From: an uncultured Bacteroidales bacterium
GTDB lineage: Bacteria > Bacteroidota > Bacteroidia > Bacteroidales > Bacteroidaceae
DNA: 40,605 nt
Assembly: GCA_902771725.1 (NCBI GenBank)
Contig: CACXXT010000023.1
Span: 1-40,605, forward strand
Direction of reading: 5' to 3'
The notes beneath the pieces were generated by a model, which was not told where the DNA came from, did not search any database, and saw nothing but the letters and a program-made list of their open reading frames with translations. Numbering within the stretch: position 1 is the first letter of the stretch; each line of letters starts with the position of its first letter. This document shows, one piece after another, positions 24,388 to 33,019 of this stretch. A program made the position numbers and the translations under genes.

Positions 24388-27350
24388 ACCAGACTCGCAA
24401 GCGCATAAGACTGACCGTGGACGGTTGGACCGCCGAACTGATCTACGGACATGAGGCTGGACACGAGGAAGTGCAGCTCAGTATTGCCGACAACGAAGTG
24501 CCACGCAGCTACCTCTTCATTGGTGCCCAGCTCAACCTCCTGCTCAGCGAAACCGACGACCAAGGACACCTGCACCCACAGCACATCGTTCTCGAACCAG
24601 ACTATCTGGTCGACGTCACCGCAATTTGCCGTTGTGCAACAGAACTGGGCGATACCCCGGCGCACCATCTTCTGCAGAAGTTCTTGCCCCATACTGCAAC
24701 TGATGCTATCCAGTTGGGAACCGTAGCCAACCAATTCTTGGACGATGTGGTAAATGCCACACCCGACATCACTCCCGACCAACTTTACCGACGCTCGCTC
24801 TGCCGGAGTTTTGCTTCCGACCCTTTGCGTTTCTCCACAGTAGAAGGAATAGACGCCACCTTCTCCAACCGCTGTCACCAACATTTTGACAACATCCGCC
24901 AGACGATGCATGAGCACCCCGTCGACGGAGCCCAACTCGAGACCGCCTTCCTATGCGAGCCATTAGGAATACAGGGTCGAATGGACCTCATGAGCGGCGA
25001 TTCCCGCACCATCATCGAGCTAAAATCCGGTAAGGGTGCTTTTACAGGACAAGCCAACAACGTGGTCTACCGGTACGAACACGCCTTGCAGATGGCACTT
25101 TACAAGGAATCTCTCTACTACAATGTGGGATTGCCTTATGCACAGGTTCAGACCCTGCTTTTCTACTCCCATTACCCTGCCCTTTTAGACATTCATCTGG
25201 GACGGACCGACATTCACCGTGCCCTCAGCTTGCGCAATGGTATCGTAGACCTCGAACGCCGCCTACTAATGTGCCCAAATGAAGTGTTCCGTACGCTCAG
25301 TGTGGACGACTTCAATCCTCGTCGGCGCGACGACCGTTTTTTCCACCAGTACATGTTGCCTCCCATCCAGCGACTCCTTGGTGTTATTGAACGTGCCGAC
25401 TCCCTATCGCGCAGTTACTTCCTAACCCAGCTGTCCTTTTTAGAGCGCGAGCAAATGCTGGCAAAGACGGGCATCGAGGGCAAGGACATCCCCCTGGGAA
25501 AGCATGGTTTTGCCGATGTTTGGCGAACCCCCGTGGAGTCACGCATTGAAGCAGGCAACCTCATCACCCACCTTCGGCTGACGCCCGATTCTCTGGATAC
25601 TGATGCCGACGGCACCCTTGTCCGTCTGCACATTCCCTTATATATAAAAAAGGAACGCACGCGCGAGGCTGTAGGCATCGAGCAGTCCAACTTCCGACCG
25701 GGTGACATGGTCATGCTGCATGCTGAAGGGCAGGCCACCTTCTACTTCCCCTGCACCATCGAAAGCATAGACGCCTCCGAGCTTTGGCTGCGCCTTCGCT
25801 ATCCCCAGCGCGATGCTTCGGCATTGGATCTGACACGCCTTTTTTCCATCGAGCCCGCACACGCTGACTCCTCCTATGGAGTTCTTTATCAAGGACTTTT
25901 CGCTTTTCTGGAAGCACCTCTACAACGCCGGAACCTGCTACTGGGTCGTCGCAGGCCAGAAATCGATGTTCATCGCCAGCTCCTGGTCGAGGTGCCCAAT
26001 GCCGAGTTGCACGACATCCTCTTGCGCGCCAAGCAGGCCAAGGACTATTTCCTACTCGTGGGACCTCCGGGCACAGGCAAGACCAGTGTGGCACTCCGCC
26101 AGATGGTAATAGAGTTCTTGGCTCAGAGCTCACACGAAGGTTCACTGCCGGATGCCTCGTTGCTGCTGATGGCATTCACCAACCGTGCCGTAGACGAAAT
26201 CTGCCAGATGCTGATGTCTATAGCGCCCGCTCCCGATTACGTACGCATTGGCCCAGAACTGGCTGCCGACCCAGCTTATCGTTGCCGGACACTGAGCGCG
26301 CTTTCCCAGCAATATCCCACCCGTCAGGATATTCGCCGTGTGCTGGCCAGTGCGCCCATCGTCGTTGGCACCATTGCCTCTATCGCTGCTTCGCAGGAAT
26401 TGTTCCTGTTGAAGCGCTTCCGGACGGCTATCGTCGATGAAGCCTCACAGGTGCTGGAACCTCAATTGCTGCCCCTGCTGTGTGCACAGGTAAAAGGCGA
26501 ATTGGCAATTCAAAAATTCATCTTCATCGGCGACCATAAACAGTTGCCTGCCGTGGTGGCACAATCGGAAAAGTTCTCGCAGGTGAAGGACACCTCACTA
26601 CGGGACATTGGACTGACAGACTGCCGCCAGTCGCTTTTCGAACGCCTCCACCGCCTGGCACTGGCTCAGAACAACCAAGCCATCCTCGGTATGCTACACC
26701 GCCAAGGACGCATGCATCAGGAAATAGCCGCCTTCGTCAGCCACAAATACTATCGCGACAAACTCGATATTGTTCCCCTTCCCCATCAGACGGAGGTACT
26801 CCAATGGTCACACACCGACGAGGGCGATGACCTGCAACAGCTGCTAGCACACCATCGCCTACTTCACTTTGACGTCGTCTCTCCGGCCGAAGCCGGGCAG
26901 AAAAGCAACAGCGCCGAAGCCCAGCTGGCAGCGCGTGTGGTCAGTGCCCTGGCACGCCTGTGCCAACTCAATTCTCAACCCCTTGACTGGCTTCACCGAT
27001 TAGGCATCATTGTCCCCTTTCGCAGCCAGATCCAGCAACTGCGCTCCCAACTTTCAGCGCTGCAAGTGCCTGAATACATGGACATCAGCATCGACACCGT
27101 AGAGCGTTACCAAGGTTCTCAGCGCGATATCATTCTCTTCACCACCGTTGTGGGTGCAGACTGGCAACTGCCCATCCTGAGTGCCCCTGTGCTGACGGAA
27201 GGATTGCTCATCGACCGCAAACTCAACGTAGCGCTCACCCGTGCACGTAAACAGTTCGTTCTTATCGGCAATGAGAGCTTGCTAAGCACCTGCCTTCCCT
27301 ATCGCGAAGTGCTCGAATACATAAAAAGCTGTCAGGAAGCAGAAATCTGA
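24384..27350 (+). CDS. Nuclease-helicase fusion, Dna2-like (superfamily 1)
   Basis: A 988-residue protein. The N-terminal third holds a RecB-type PD-(D/E)XK nuclease: QLETAF (about E186), GRMDLM (about D201), IIELKSGKG (about E212, K214) and QMALY. The C-terminal half is a UPF1/Dna2-type helicase: Walker A VGPPGTGKTS (about 560), MAFTNRAVDEI, VDEASQVLEPQ (motif II, about 684), IGDHKQLPAVV (motif III), VERYQGSQRDIILF and LTRARKQFVLIGN. This order fits a DNA-processing enzyme of replication or repair that unwinds and trims flaps. The four-cysteine Fe-S set of eukaryotic Dna2 is not evident. The start codon overlaps the stop of the transglycosylase gene (ATGA), so the two are co-translated. Confidence 0.88.
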   Translation: MNQTRKRIRLTVDGWTAELIYGHEAGHEEVQLSIADNEVPRSYLFIGAQLNLLLSETDDQGHLHPQHIVLEPDYLVDVTAICRCATELGDTPAHHLLQKFLPHTATDAIQLGTVANQFLDDVVNATPDITPDQLYRRSLCRSFASDPLRFSTVEGIDATFSNRCHQHFDNIRQTMHEHPVDGAQLETAFLCEPLGIQGRMDLMSGDSRTIIELKSGKGAFTGQANNVVYRYEHALQMALYKESLYYNVGLPYAQVQTLLFYSHYPALLDIHLGRTDIHRALSLRNGIVDLERRLLMCPNEVFRTLSVDDFNPRRRDDRFFHQYMLPPIQRLLGVIERADSLSRSYFLTQLSFLEREQMLAKTGIEGKDIPLGKHGFADVWRTPVESRIEAGNLITHLRLTPDSLDTDADGTLVRLHIPLYIKKERTREAVGIEQSNFRPGDMVMLHAEGQATFYFPCTIESIDASELWLRLRYPQRDASALDLTRLFSIEPAHADSSYGVLYQGLFAFLEAPLQRRNLLLGRRRPEIDVHRQLLVEVPNAELHDILLRAKQAKDYFLLVGPPGTGKTSVALRQMVIEFLAQSSHEGSLPDASLLLMAFTNRAVDEICQMLMSIAPAPDYVRIGPELAADPAYRCRTLSALSQQYPTRQDIRRVLASAPIVVGTIASIAASQELFLLKRFRTAIVDEASQVLEPQLLPLLCAQVKGELAIQKFIFIGDHKQLPAVVAQSEKFSQVKDTSLRDIGLTDCRQSLFERLHRLALAQNNQAILGMLHRQGRMHQEIAAFVSHKYYRDKLDIVPLPHQTEVLQWSHTDEGDDLQQLLAHHRLLHFDVVSPAEAGQKSNSAEAQLAARVVSALARLCQLNSQPLDWLHRLGIIVPFRSQIQQLRSQLSALQVPEYMDISIDTVERYQGSQRDIILFTTVVGADWQLPILSAPVLTEGLLIDRKLNVALTRARKQFVLIGNESLLSTCLPYREVLEYIKSCQEAEI

Positions 27351-27414
27351 CCTCTTTTAAGCAGAAAACTAAAAATAACTCGCTGCAGAGATAGCCAAAC
27401 TCTATTTTTTTTCC

Positions 27415-27422
27415 TACCTTTG
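27415..27422 (+). promoter_or_regulatory. -7 box just before recR
   Basis: TACCTTTG matches TAnnTTTG. The recR ATG at 27432 begins only 9 bp after the box, so the mRNA would have almost no leader. No good -33 box is present. An upstream TTG at 27420 lies within this box and is therefore not a start codon. Confidence 0.5.
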
Positions 27423-27431
27423 CGCCCGCAA

Positions 27432-28037
27432 ATGGAAATACCATCGGTCTACCTCGAGCGAGCCGTGAGTCATTTTGCCCAATTACCGGGCATTGGACGG
27501 AAAACGGCTATGCGACTTGTGCTGCATCTACTGAAGCGCGAGCCGCAGGATGTTCTTTTGTTCGCCCAGGTGATGAAGGAACTTGTGGAGAACGTGCGCT
27601 ACTGCCGCACTTGCCACAACCTCTCGGACGAGGAAGAGTGCGCCATCTGCAAGAATCCCAAGCGCGACCACGCCACGGTCTGTGTCGTGGAAAGCATACA
27701 AGATGTCATGGCTATCGAAGCCACGCAGCAGTACAATGGTGTCTACCACGTGCTTGGAGGTATCATCTCGCCCATGGACGGCATCGGACCTCAAGACCTG
27801 GAAATCCAGAGCCTGGTGGAGCGCGCCAACAAAGGAGACATCGAAGAAATCATCCTTGCGCTGTCACCCACTATGGAAGGCGACACGACCTGCTTCTACA
27901 TCTACCGCAAGCTGGCAGATATGGACCTGAAAGTCACCACCCTTGCTCGTGGCGTGGCTCAGAACGACCAACTCCACTACACGGACGAAATCACCCTCGG
28001 ACGCAGCATCGTGGACCGTCGCCCCTTCTCGGCTTAA
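27432..28037 (+). CDS. recR: Recombination mediator RecR
   Basis: A 201-residue protein of the RecFOR pathway, which loads RecA on gapped DNA. Seen: the helix-hairpin-helix [11 protein letters not shown] (18-28), a zinc finger with C58, C61, C70 and C73, the Toprim segment [19 protein letters not shown], and the Walker-B-like C-terminal region with [21 protein letters not shown]. An in-frame TTG at 27420 would add MRPQ but lies in the promoter box, so the ATG at 27432 is preferred. It heads a plus-strand set with the membrane protein, glycosyltransferase and acetyltransferase. Confidence 0.96.
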   Translation: MEIPSVYLERAVSHFAQLPGIGRKTAMRLVLHLLKREPQDVLLFAQVMKELVENVRYCRTCHNLSDEEECAICKNPKRDHATVCVVESIQDVMAIEATQQYNGVYHVLGGIISPMDGIGPQDLEIQSLVERANKGDIEEIILALSPTMEGDTTCFYIYRKLADMDLKVTTLARGVAQNDQLHYTDEITLGRSIVDRRPFSA

Positions 28038-28071
28038 ACCAACAACAAAAACAAAGTTACAAAAAACCGTT

Positions 28072-28518
28072 ATGATGAGCACACAACAATTACATATCCT
28101 ACGTTCCACTTACATCGTGACCTTCATGTCAGCAGTCCTGCTGATCATCATTTTCGAGACCGGTATGCTTGCCAAGGGCATCTATGCCTACGACTCCATG
28201 ACGAACTACGTTTGCGAGATGATCGGCACCTTCCTGACTATTGTTTGCATCCCCTTGGCGCTGAAACTCATGAGCTTCTCAATGGTTAAACGGATGCTTA
28301 ACCAGGATTCGGGGAAATATTTCACACTCAGTGTCGTACGCATTTCCCTTTTGGCACTCACCTTGCTCTATAACGTTGCCTCCTACTACCTCCTGGGCGA
28401 GGATGCCACCCTGGGCTATTTGGCACTGATGGCTGTAGTCGCCTTCCTCTTTATCTGGCCCTCTCGCGGAAAGATGGACTACGAGTTGGAGAATGCCCGC
28501 AAACATCAAGACCAGTAA
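28072..28518 (+). CDS. Small integral membrane protein, unknown function
   Basis: The frame is open from within recR, but the ATG pair at 28072/28075 gives a sensible start 34 bp after recR (148 residues). Four hydrophobic helices are seen: ILRSTYIVTFMSAVLLIIIF, MIGTFLTIVCIPLALKLM, VVRISLLALTLLYNVASYYL and LGYLALMAVVAFLFIW. A basic loop (VKRMLNQDSGKYF) separates helices 2 and 3, and a charged tail follows. No motif suggests catalysis. It precedes the glycosyltransferase by 8 bp, so a role in envelope sugar transfer is possible but only by association. Confidence 0.8.
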   Translation: MMSTQQLHILRSTYIVTFMSAVLLIIIFETGMLAKGIYAYDSMTNYVCEMIGTFLTIVCIPLALKLMSFSMVKRMLNQDSGKYFTLSVVRISLLALTLLYNVASYYLLGEDATLGYLALMAVVAFLFIWPSRGKMDYELENARKHQDQ

Positions 28519-28526
28519 TCTCACTC

Positions 28527-29699
28527 ATGAAACTCTCGGTCATTATTGTCAGCTACAACGTCCGCTACTACCTCCAGCAATGCCTGGACAGCGTCGTCCG
28601 TGCCACACGTGGGATGGATGCAGACATTTGGGTGGTGGACAACTGTAGCACCGACGACTCGGTGGACTATCTGCGCGAACGCTTTCCCCAAGTGCATTTC
28701 ATTGCTAATGAGGAAAATGTAGGTTTCGCGCGAGCCAACAATCAGGCTATCCGGCTCTCATCTGGAGAGTATGTCCTGCTGCTGAACCCCGACACCATCG
28801 TGGGCGAGGATGTTCTCAACGGCTGCGTGCGCTTTCTCGACAGCCATCCCGAGGCTGGAGCCACAGGCACAATGATGATTAACCGCAACGGCTCCTTCGC
28901 CATGGAGTCTCGTCGTGGAGTTCCCACTCCCAGCACGGCGTTCTATAAGATTTGCGGTCTCTGTGCCATGTTCCCCACCAGCCCTCGCTTTGGCAAGTAC
29001 TACATGAGCTATCTCGACAAGAACCAGTCTTCGGAAATCGAAATCATTTCCGGTGCATTCTTCATGCTCCGTCGCCAGGCTCTGGAAGAGGTGGGGCTGC
29101 TCAGTGAGGACTATTTCATGTATGGTGAGGACATCGACCTCAGCTACAGCATCACTCAGCGTGGCTGGCATAATTACTACCAACCCCTGCGCATCCTTCA
29201 CTACAAGGGCGAGAGCACCCGCAAGACCAGTTTCCGCTACGTCCACAGTTTCTACAATGCCATGCTCATTTTCTTCGACCGCCACTTCCGTCGTCGCTAC
29301 CGCCTGCTCTCGCTGCTGGTACGCCTGGCTGTGGTGCTGAAGGGAGCCTGGGAGATGCTGAAACAGCAACTGCTGCTCCTGTTGCGCCGCCGCCGCTGCG
29401 AAAGTTCTGCGCGCAGTCTGTTGTTTATCGGCACGGACGAGGCAATGGAAGCCTTGTTGCCCATCTGCGAGCGCGCTAACATCCAGGTAGAGCGCATAGC
29501 CACAGATCAGGAAGCCCTCATGCGTGCGCAAGAGCGTACCTTTAATTACATCACCTTCCAGACAGGCGACGGCGGCACCTCCTATTCCGATATGCTCTCC
29601 CAGCTGCAATCACTCTTCGACGGAGGCGTGGACCTCCATCTGGGTACCTTCGACCTGAAGAATCAAATCCTGCTGCTCTCCGATGACATCTGCCTCTGA
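28527..29699 (+). CDS. GT2-family glycosyltransferase (rhamnosyltransferase-like)
   Basis: A 390-residue GT-A fold enzyme. Seen: MKLSVIIVSYNVRYYLQQCL, VVDNCSTDDS (nucleotide-sugar binding), NVGFARANNQAI, the DXD-type metal site in LLLNPDTI, SGAFFMLRR, and the acceptor-side FMYGEDIDLSYSITQRGW with the probable catalytic Asp. These are typical of WbbL-like transferases that build O-antigen or capsular chains. The C-terminal third includes a basic, Leu-rich amphipathic stretch (about 265-290) that could attach to the membrane, then a roughly 100-residue domain that I do not recognise. It overlaps the acetyltransferase start by 17 bp. Confidence 0.9.
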   Translation: MKLSVIIVSYNVRYYLQQCLDSVVRATRGMDADIWVVDNCSTDDSVDYLRERFPQVHFIANEENVGFARANNQAIRLSSGEYVLLLNPDTIVGEDVLNGCVRFLDSHPEAGATGTMMINRNGSFAMESRRGVPTPSTAFYKICGLCAMFPTSPRFGKYYMSYLDKNQSSEIEIISGAFFMLRRQALEEVGLLSEDYFMYGEDIDLSYSITQRGWHNYYQPLRILHYKGESTRKTSFRYVHSFYNAMLIFFDRHFRRRYRLLSLLVRLAVVLKGAWEMLKQQLLLLLRRRRCESSARSLLFIGTDEAMEALLPICERANIQVERIATDQEALMRAQERTFNYITFQTGDGGTSYSDMLSQLQSLFDGGVDLHLGTFDLKNQILLLSDDICL

Positions 29700-30186
29700 C
29701 ATCACACTGCGCGCCATGGAGCCCGAAGACCTCGAGCTCATCTTCCGTATCGAAAACGACCCGGAGTTCTGGCGCTTTGGCAACAGCAGCGTGCCCTATT
29801 CCCGCTGGACACTCCGTCGTTTCATCGAGACCTCTGCCAACGACCTCTTCGCAGACCAGCAGGTGCGCCTCGTGATTCAAGGGGAAGTTTCCATGGGATT
29901 GGCAGACCTCGTGAACTTCAGTCCTCGCCACCAGCGAGCAGAAATCTCCCTTGCAATCCTGCCTGAGTTCCAGGGGATGCACATCGGCGAGCAGGCGGTT
30001 CTGCAGCTGGAGCGCTATGCCCACGGTCTTGGACTGCACCAACTCTACGCCATCATCGCCGATACCAACCATCCCGCCAGCCACCTCTTCCAGCGTCTGA
30101 ACTACAATTCTTCCGCTTTGTTGAAGGATTGGCTGCTTTGCGATGAAAAATTTGTCGATGCACACGTCTGGCAGAAACAAATTTAA
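29683..30186 (+). CDS. GNAT-family N-acetyltransferase
   Basis: A 167-residue protein of the RimJ/RimL-like branch of GNAT enzymes, which transfer acetyl from acetyl-CoA to an amine. Seen: ITLRAMEPEDLELIFRIEND at the N terminus, RAEISLAILPEFQGMHIGEQ with the CoA-pyrophosphate loop (QGMHIGEQA, a variant of QxxGxG/A), and HQLYAIIADTNHPASHLFQRL. Its start lies within the end of the glycosyltransferase gene, which argues for a linked function; the acceptor could be a sugar amine, but that is inference. It is the last gene of the recR set; an inverted repeat follows. Confidence 0.88.
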   Translation: MTSASDITLRAMEPEDLELIFRIENDPEFWRFGNSSVPYSRWTLRRFIETSANDLFADQQVRLVIQGEVSMGLADLVNFSPRHQRAEISLAILPEFQGMHIGEQAVLQLERYAHGLGLHQLYAIIADTNHPASHLFQRLNYNSSALLKDWLLCDEKFVDAHVWQKQI

Positions 30187-30219
30187 TTTCTTGTTAATCA
30201 GCTCTGTTCTAAACCGTTA

Positions 30220-30241
30220 CGAGTTTCTATGAGGAAACTCG
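30220..30241 (+). terminator. Hairpin after the acetyltransferase gene
   Basis: A perfect 8-bp inverted repeat, CGAGTTTC (30220-30227) and GAAACTCG (30234-30241), with a 6-base loop, 33 bp after the GNAT stop codon. There is no U-run after it, so termination is likely but not certain. Confidence 0.45.
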
Positions 30242-30286
30242 AGAATGAAGGTAGGGAAAATCCCCTGCCAGTTTAGGCTTTTCCTC

Positions 30287-30317
30287 TTGCACAACTCAGA
30301 AAAAAGCCCGACCTTTG
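30287..30317 (+). promoter_or_regulatory. Promoter of the secreted repeat protein gene
   Basis: TTG at 30287-30289, 20 bp, then GACCTTTG at 30310-30317 (one mismatch to TAnnTTTG). The leader to the ATG at 30369 is about 45 nt and A-rich. Confidence 0.5.
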
Positions 30318-30368
30318 CAGCATCAAAACAAAAAACAACGTGTTTAACCCATAAAAAAGTATAGCATT

Positions 30369-31388
30369 ATGAAAAAGCTGATTCTCTCCCTCATCCTCGC
30401 TTGCAGCGCAATGGCAGCTCAGGCAATGAGCTACGAACGTGCTCGCGAAGAAGCCCGTTTTCTCACGGATAAGATGGCTTACGAACTCAACCTCGACGAC
30501 CAGCAGTACAACGACTGCTACGAAATTAACCTAGACTACTTCCTCAACCTCACGACAGAAGAAGACATCGTCTACGGCAACTACCTCGCCTACCGCAACG
30601 CTGACCTGCGCCACATCCTGTTCGACTGGCAGTGGAGCATCTTCGCAGCAGCAGACTACTTCCTCAACCCTGTCTCCTGGTTGCGCGGAGCCTGGTACTT
30701 CCCCATCTATCGCCACTATCGCGTGGGCTACTTCTACTACGATCATCCCCGTGTGTTCTGGAGCTATCGCGGTGGCCACGGACGCTACTACTTCCACAGC
30801 GGGTACTACGCCACTCGTCGCCCCCATCACTGGGTCGGAGGCTTCAGAGGCCATGACCGTGGTCCCATCGGACATCGCGGCGCAGGTGGCCACGTGGGCG
30901 GCAACTATCGCAACTCCCATGTCGGTGGCGGTCGTGCCGGAGGCAACTACAGAGATTCTCGCTCTGGCGGCAACTATCGCGACTCACGTGGAAGCGGCAA
31001 CTATCGCGACTCACGTAGCGGTTCCGGTCGCGCAGGCAGCATCGGCACCATCGGTCACTCCTCCTATCAGCACGAAAGTTCCACTCGCACCACAGTCCAC
31101 AGCAACGGCATGAGTTCCGGTCGCGCAGGTGGCTACAGCATTGGCGGCAGTGCTCCTCGCGGTGGCAGTTCTCGCAGCGCAGGCAGCTTCAGCGGTGGCA
31201 GTTCTCGCAGCGCAGGCAGCTTCAGCGGTGGCAGTTCCCGCAGTGCAGGCAGCTTCAGCGGTGGCAGTTCCCGCAGTGCAGGCAGCTTCAGCGGTGGTGG
31301 CAGTTCCCGCAGTGCAGGCAGCTTCAGCGGTGGTGGCAGTTCTCGTGGCGGTGGCAGTTCTCGCGGCGGTGGCCGTGGTGGCAGATAA
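30369..31388 (+). CDS. Secreted Gly/Ser/Arg-repeat protein
   Basis: A 339-residue protein with a signal peptide (cleavage after AMAAQA, about residue 20). Residues 21-165 form a conserved-looking domain rich in Tyr, Asn and Trp, including RFLTDKMAYELNLDDQQYND and WYFPIYRHYRVGYFYYDHPR; I recall similar front ends in other Bacteroidales hypothetical proteins, with no known function. From about 165 the chain is low-complexity: HRGAGGHVGGNYRNS, several NYRDSR units, then five tandem SSRSAGSFSGG units and a closing GGGSSRGGG stretch. The composition (Gly, Ser, Arg; almost no acidic residues) suggests an extended, basic, possibly polyanion-binding tail. It has its own promoter and hairpins on both sides. 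Confidence 0.8.
   Translation: MKKLILSLILACSAMAAQAMSYERAREEARFLTDKMAYELNLDDQQYNDCYEINLDYFLNLTTEEDIVYGNYLAYRNADLRHILFDWQWSIFAAADYFLNPVSWLRGAWYFPIYRHYRVGYFYYDHPRVFWSYRGGHGRYYFHSGYYATRRPHHWVGGFRGHDRGPIGHRGAGGHVGGNYRNSHVGGGRAGGNYRDSRSGGNYRDSRGSGNYRDSRSGSGRAGSIGTIGHSSYQHESSTRTTVHSNGMSSGRAGGYSIGGSAPRGGSSRSAGSFSGGSSRSAGSFSGGSSRSAGSFSGGSSRSAGSFSGGGSSRSAGSFSGGGSSRGGGSSRGGGRGGR
31161..31328 (+). repeat. Tandem 33/36-bp coding repeats
   Basis: Four 33-bp units (31161-31193, 31194-31226, 31227-31259, 31260-31292) and one 36-bp unit (31293-31328) encode (G)GGSSRSAGSFS. Neighbouring units differ by only a few silent changes, such as tct/ccc in the second Ser codon and agc/agt, which shows recent duplication. 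Copy-number change would stay in frame. Confidence 0.9.
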
Positions 31389-31429
31389 GATACAGCACCC
31401 CTCAAAAACCTAATTATATATCTTCCGAC

Positions 31430-31459
31430 CCCCAGGTGTCTCCCCTCTGAGCCCTGGGG
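31430..31459 (+). terminator. Probable terminator after the repeat protein gene
   Basis: CCCCAGG at 31430-31436 pairs with CCTGGGG at 31453-31459 (7 bp, 16-base loop), followed by the T-rich TTCTTCGTTGTTTCTTT. It lies about 40 bp after the stop codon. Confidence 0.5.
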
Positions 31460-31595
31460 TTCTTCGTTGTTTCTTTCCGCAGAGTCAGGCAGCTGACGGT
31501 GCGGAAATGGGGCGTAAAAAGAGGAAAACGCAAGTGTTTGGCAGCTTTTTGTGAAATAATGGAAGGAAAAGGTCGCGTGCGCGCATACTTTTTAT

Positions 31596-31603
31596 TATCT
31601 TTG
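31596..31603 (+). promoter_or_regulatory. -7 box before hisH
   Basis: TATCTTTG matches TAnnTTTG and is followed by CGCCC, as at recR. The ATG of hisH is at 31657, so the leader is about 45 nt. No clear -33 box is seen and no leader peptide rich in His codons was found. Confidence 0.5.
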
Positions 31604-31656
31604 CGCCCAAAATATAAAGGCAGAGCCACACGCTTTGCCTGCAGAAGAAAGCAAGA

Positions 31657-32244
31657 ATGAAAGTTGCAATCGTCAAATACAATGCCGGAAATATCTATTC
31701 CGTGGTTCATGCGCTGAAGCGCCTGGGCGTGGAACCCGTGGTGACGGACGATGTCACCACCCTGCGCTCGGCAGACCGCGTACTCTTCCCTGGACAAGGC
31801 GAAGCCAGCCAGGCAATGGGCTATCTGCGCGAGCACGGACTGGATGTGGTCATCCGCTCGCTGAAGCAGCCTGTACTGGGTATCTGCATCGGACAACAAC
31901 TGATGTGCCGCCACTCCGAGGAGGGCAACACCGATTGCCTGGACATCTTTCCCGTGGATGTCTTGAAGTTCCAACCCGTTCGCCACGAGGACAAGGTGCC
32001 CCACATGGGGTGGAATGAGATCAGGACTGCGAAGAATGGAAACTGGACTCTGGAAGATGGTTCCTTTGTCTACTTCGTCCACAGTTTCTACGTCCCTGTC
32101 TGCGAGTTCACCACGGCCACGACGGACTACATCGTCCCCTTCAGCGCCGCCCTGCATCGCGATAATTTCTATGCCACCCAGTTCCATCCGGAAAAGAGCG
32201 GAGCCGTCGGCGAGAGGATTCTCCAGAGTTTCCTTGAACTCTGA
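31657..32244 (+). CDS. hisH: Imidazole glycerol phosphate synthase subunit HisH
   Basis: A 195-residue class I glutamine amidotransferase. It releases ammonia from glutamine for HisF in the fifth step of histidine synthesis. The catalytic triad is present: C77 in LGICIGQQLMC, and H177/E179 in TQFHPEKSG. The oxyanion segment reads FPGQGEAS, with Gln where PGVG is usual. VPHMGWN and YFVHSFYVP are further family motifs. It heads hisH-hisA-hisF-hisIE; the cluster lacks the early genes (hisG, D, C, B), which must lie elsewhere. Confidence 0.96.
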   Translation: MKVAIVKYNAGNIYSVVHALKRLGVEPVVTDDVTTLRSADRVLFPGQGEASQAMGYLREHGLDVVIRSLKQPVLGICIGQQLMCRHSEEGNTDCLDIFPVDVLKFQPVRHEDKVPHMGWNEIRTAKNGNWTLEDGSFVYFVHSFYVPVCEFTTATTDYIVPFSAALHRDNFYATQFHPEKSGAVGERILQSFLEL

Positions 32245-32269
32245 AGGAATCGCAGATGGTAAAAAGTAA

Positions 32270-32288
32270 ATCTTAAAATCGTAAATCC
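32270..32288 (+). repeat. Short 8-bp-period repeat in the hisH-hisA spacer
   Basis: ATCTTAAA followed by ATCGTAA and ATCC at 32270-32288, a weaker member of the octamer-type repeats seen in other spacers of this window. Confidence 0.4.
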
Positions 32289-32293
32289 AGAAG

Positions 32294-33019
32294 ATGCTAC
32301 TCATCCCTGCCATAGACATCATCGACGGTCGGCTGGTGCGCCTGACCAAGGGTGACTATACTACCCAGAAAGTGTATGCCGACGACCCCGTGGAAGTCGC
32401 CCGTGAATTGGAGGCACAAGGTTTCCGCCGGCTGCACGTCGTGGATCTCGACGGTGCCCGCTCCAAACACGTGGTGAACCTCGATGTACTCCGCCGCATC
32501 GCCCTCGAGACCTCTCTCGTGGTGGACTTCGGCGGCGGCATCAAGAGCGAGGACGATCTGCGCAAGGTACTGGATGCAGGAGCGCAGCTGGTCACAGTGG
32601 GCAGCATCGCAGCCACCAACCGTCCGCTGGTGATGCAGTGGTTGCAAGACTTCGGAGCAGAGCATCTGGTGCTGGGCGCCGACGTTCGCGACGGTCTCAT
32701 CAGCATCAACGGCTGGAAGGAAGAGAGCGCCCTGGAACTGATGCCTTTCCTCGACGACTACCTCGCAGCAGGCATGCGTCACGTGCTCTGTACGGAAATC
32801 AGCCGCGACGGCATGTTGCAGGGTCCCGCCACCCCACTCTATCGCAGCATCATGCAGGCGCATCCTGAATGCCGCCTCATCGCCTCCGGAGGCGTCAGCT
32901 GCATCGAAGACATTCGTCAGCTCCACGAGGCTGGAATCCCTGCCGTGGTGTTTGGCAAAGCCATCTACGAAGGACGCATAGACCTCAAGGAACTCATCGC
33001 AGAGTTTCCGCAAAAATAA
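32294..33019 (+). CDS. hisA: Phosphoribosylformimino-AICAR-phosphate isomerase HisA
   Basis: A 241-residue (beta/alpha)8-barrel isomerase for the fourth step of histidine synthesis (ProFAR to PRFAR). Seen: the catalytic Asp8 in [22 protein letters not shown], the phosphate-binding [18 protein letters not shown], the second catalytic Asp in [22 protein letters not shown] and IASGGVS. Length is normal. It follows hisH by 49 bp; a 7-copy octamer repeat separates it from hisF. Confidence 0.96.
   Translation: MLLIPAIDIIDGRLVRLTKGDYTTQKVYADDPVEVARELEAQGFRRLHVVDLDGARSKHVVNLDVLRRIALETSLVVDFGGGIKSEDDLRKVLDAGAQLVTVGSIAATNRPLVMQWLQDFGAEHLVLGADVRDGLISINGWKEESALELMPFLDDYLAAGMRHVLCTEISRDGMLQGPATPLYRSIMQAHPECRLIASGGVSCIEDIRQLHEAGIPAVVFGKAIYEGRIDLKELIAEFPQK

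Noticed and set aside
28758..29609. Minus-strand ORF of 283 codons opposite the glycosyltransferase
   Set aside because: Shadow frame of a confirmed GT2 gene, rich in Ala, Gln and Glu with no recognisable motif.
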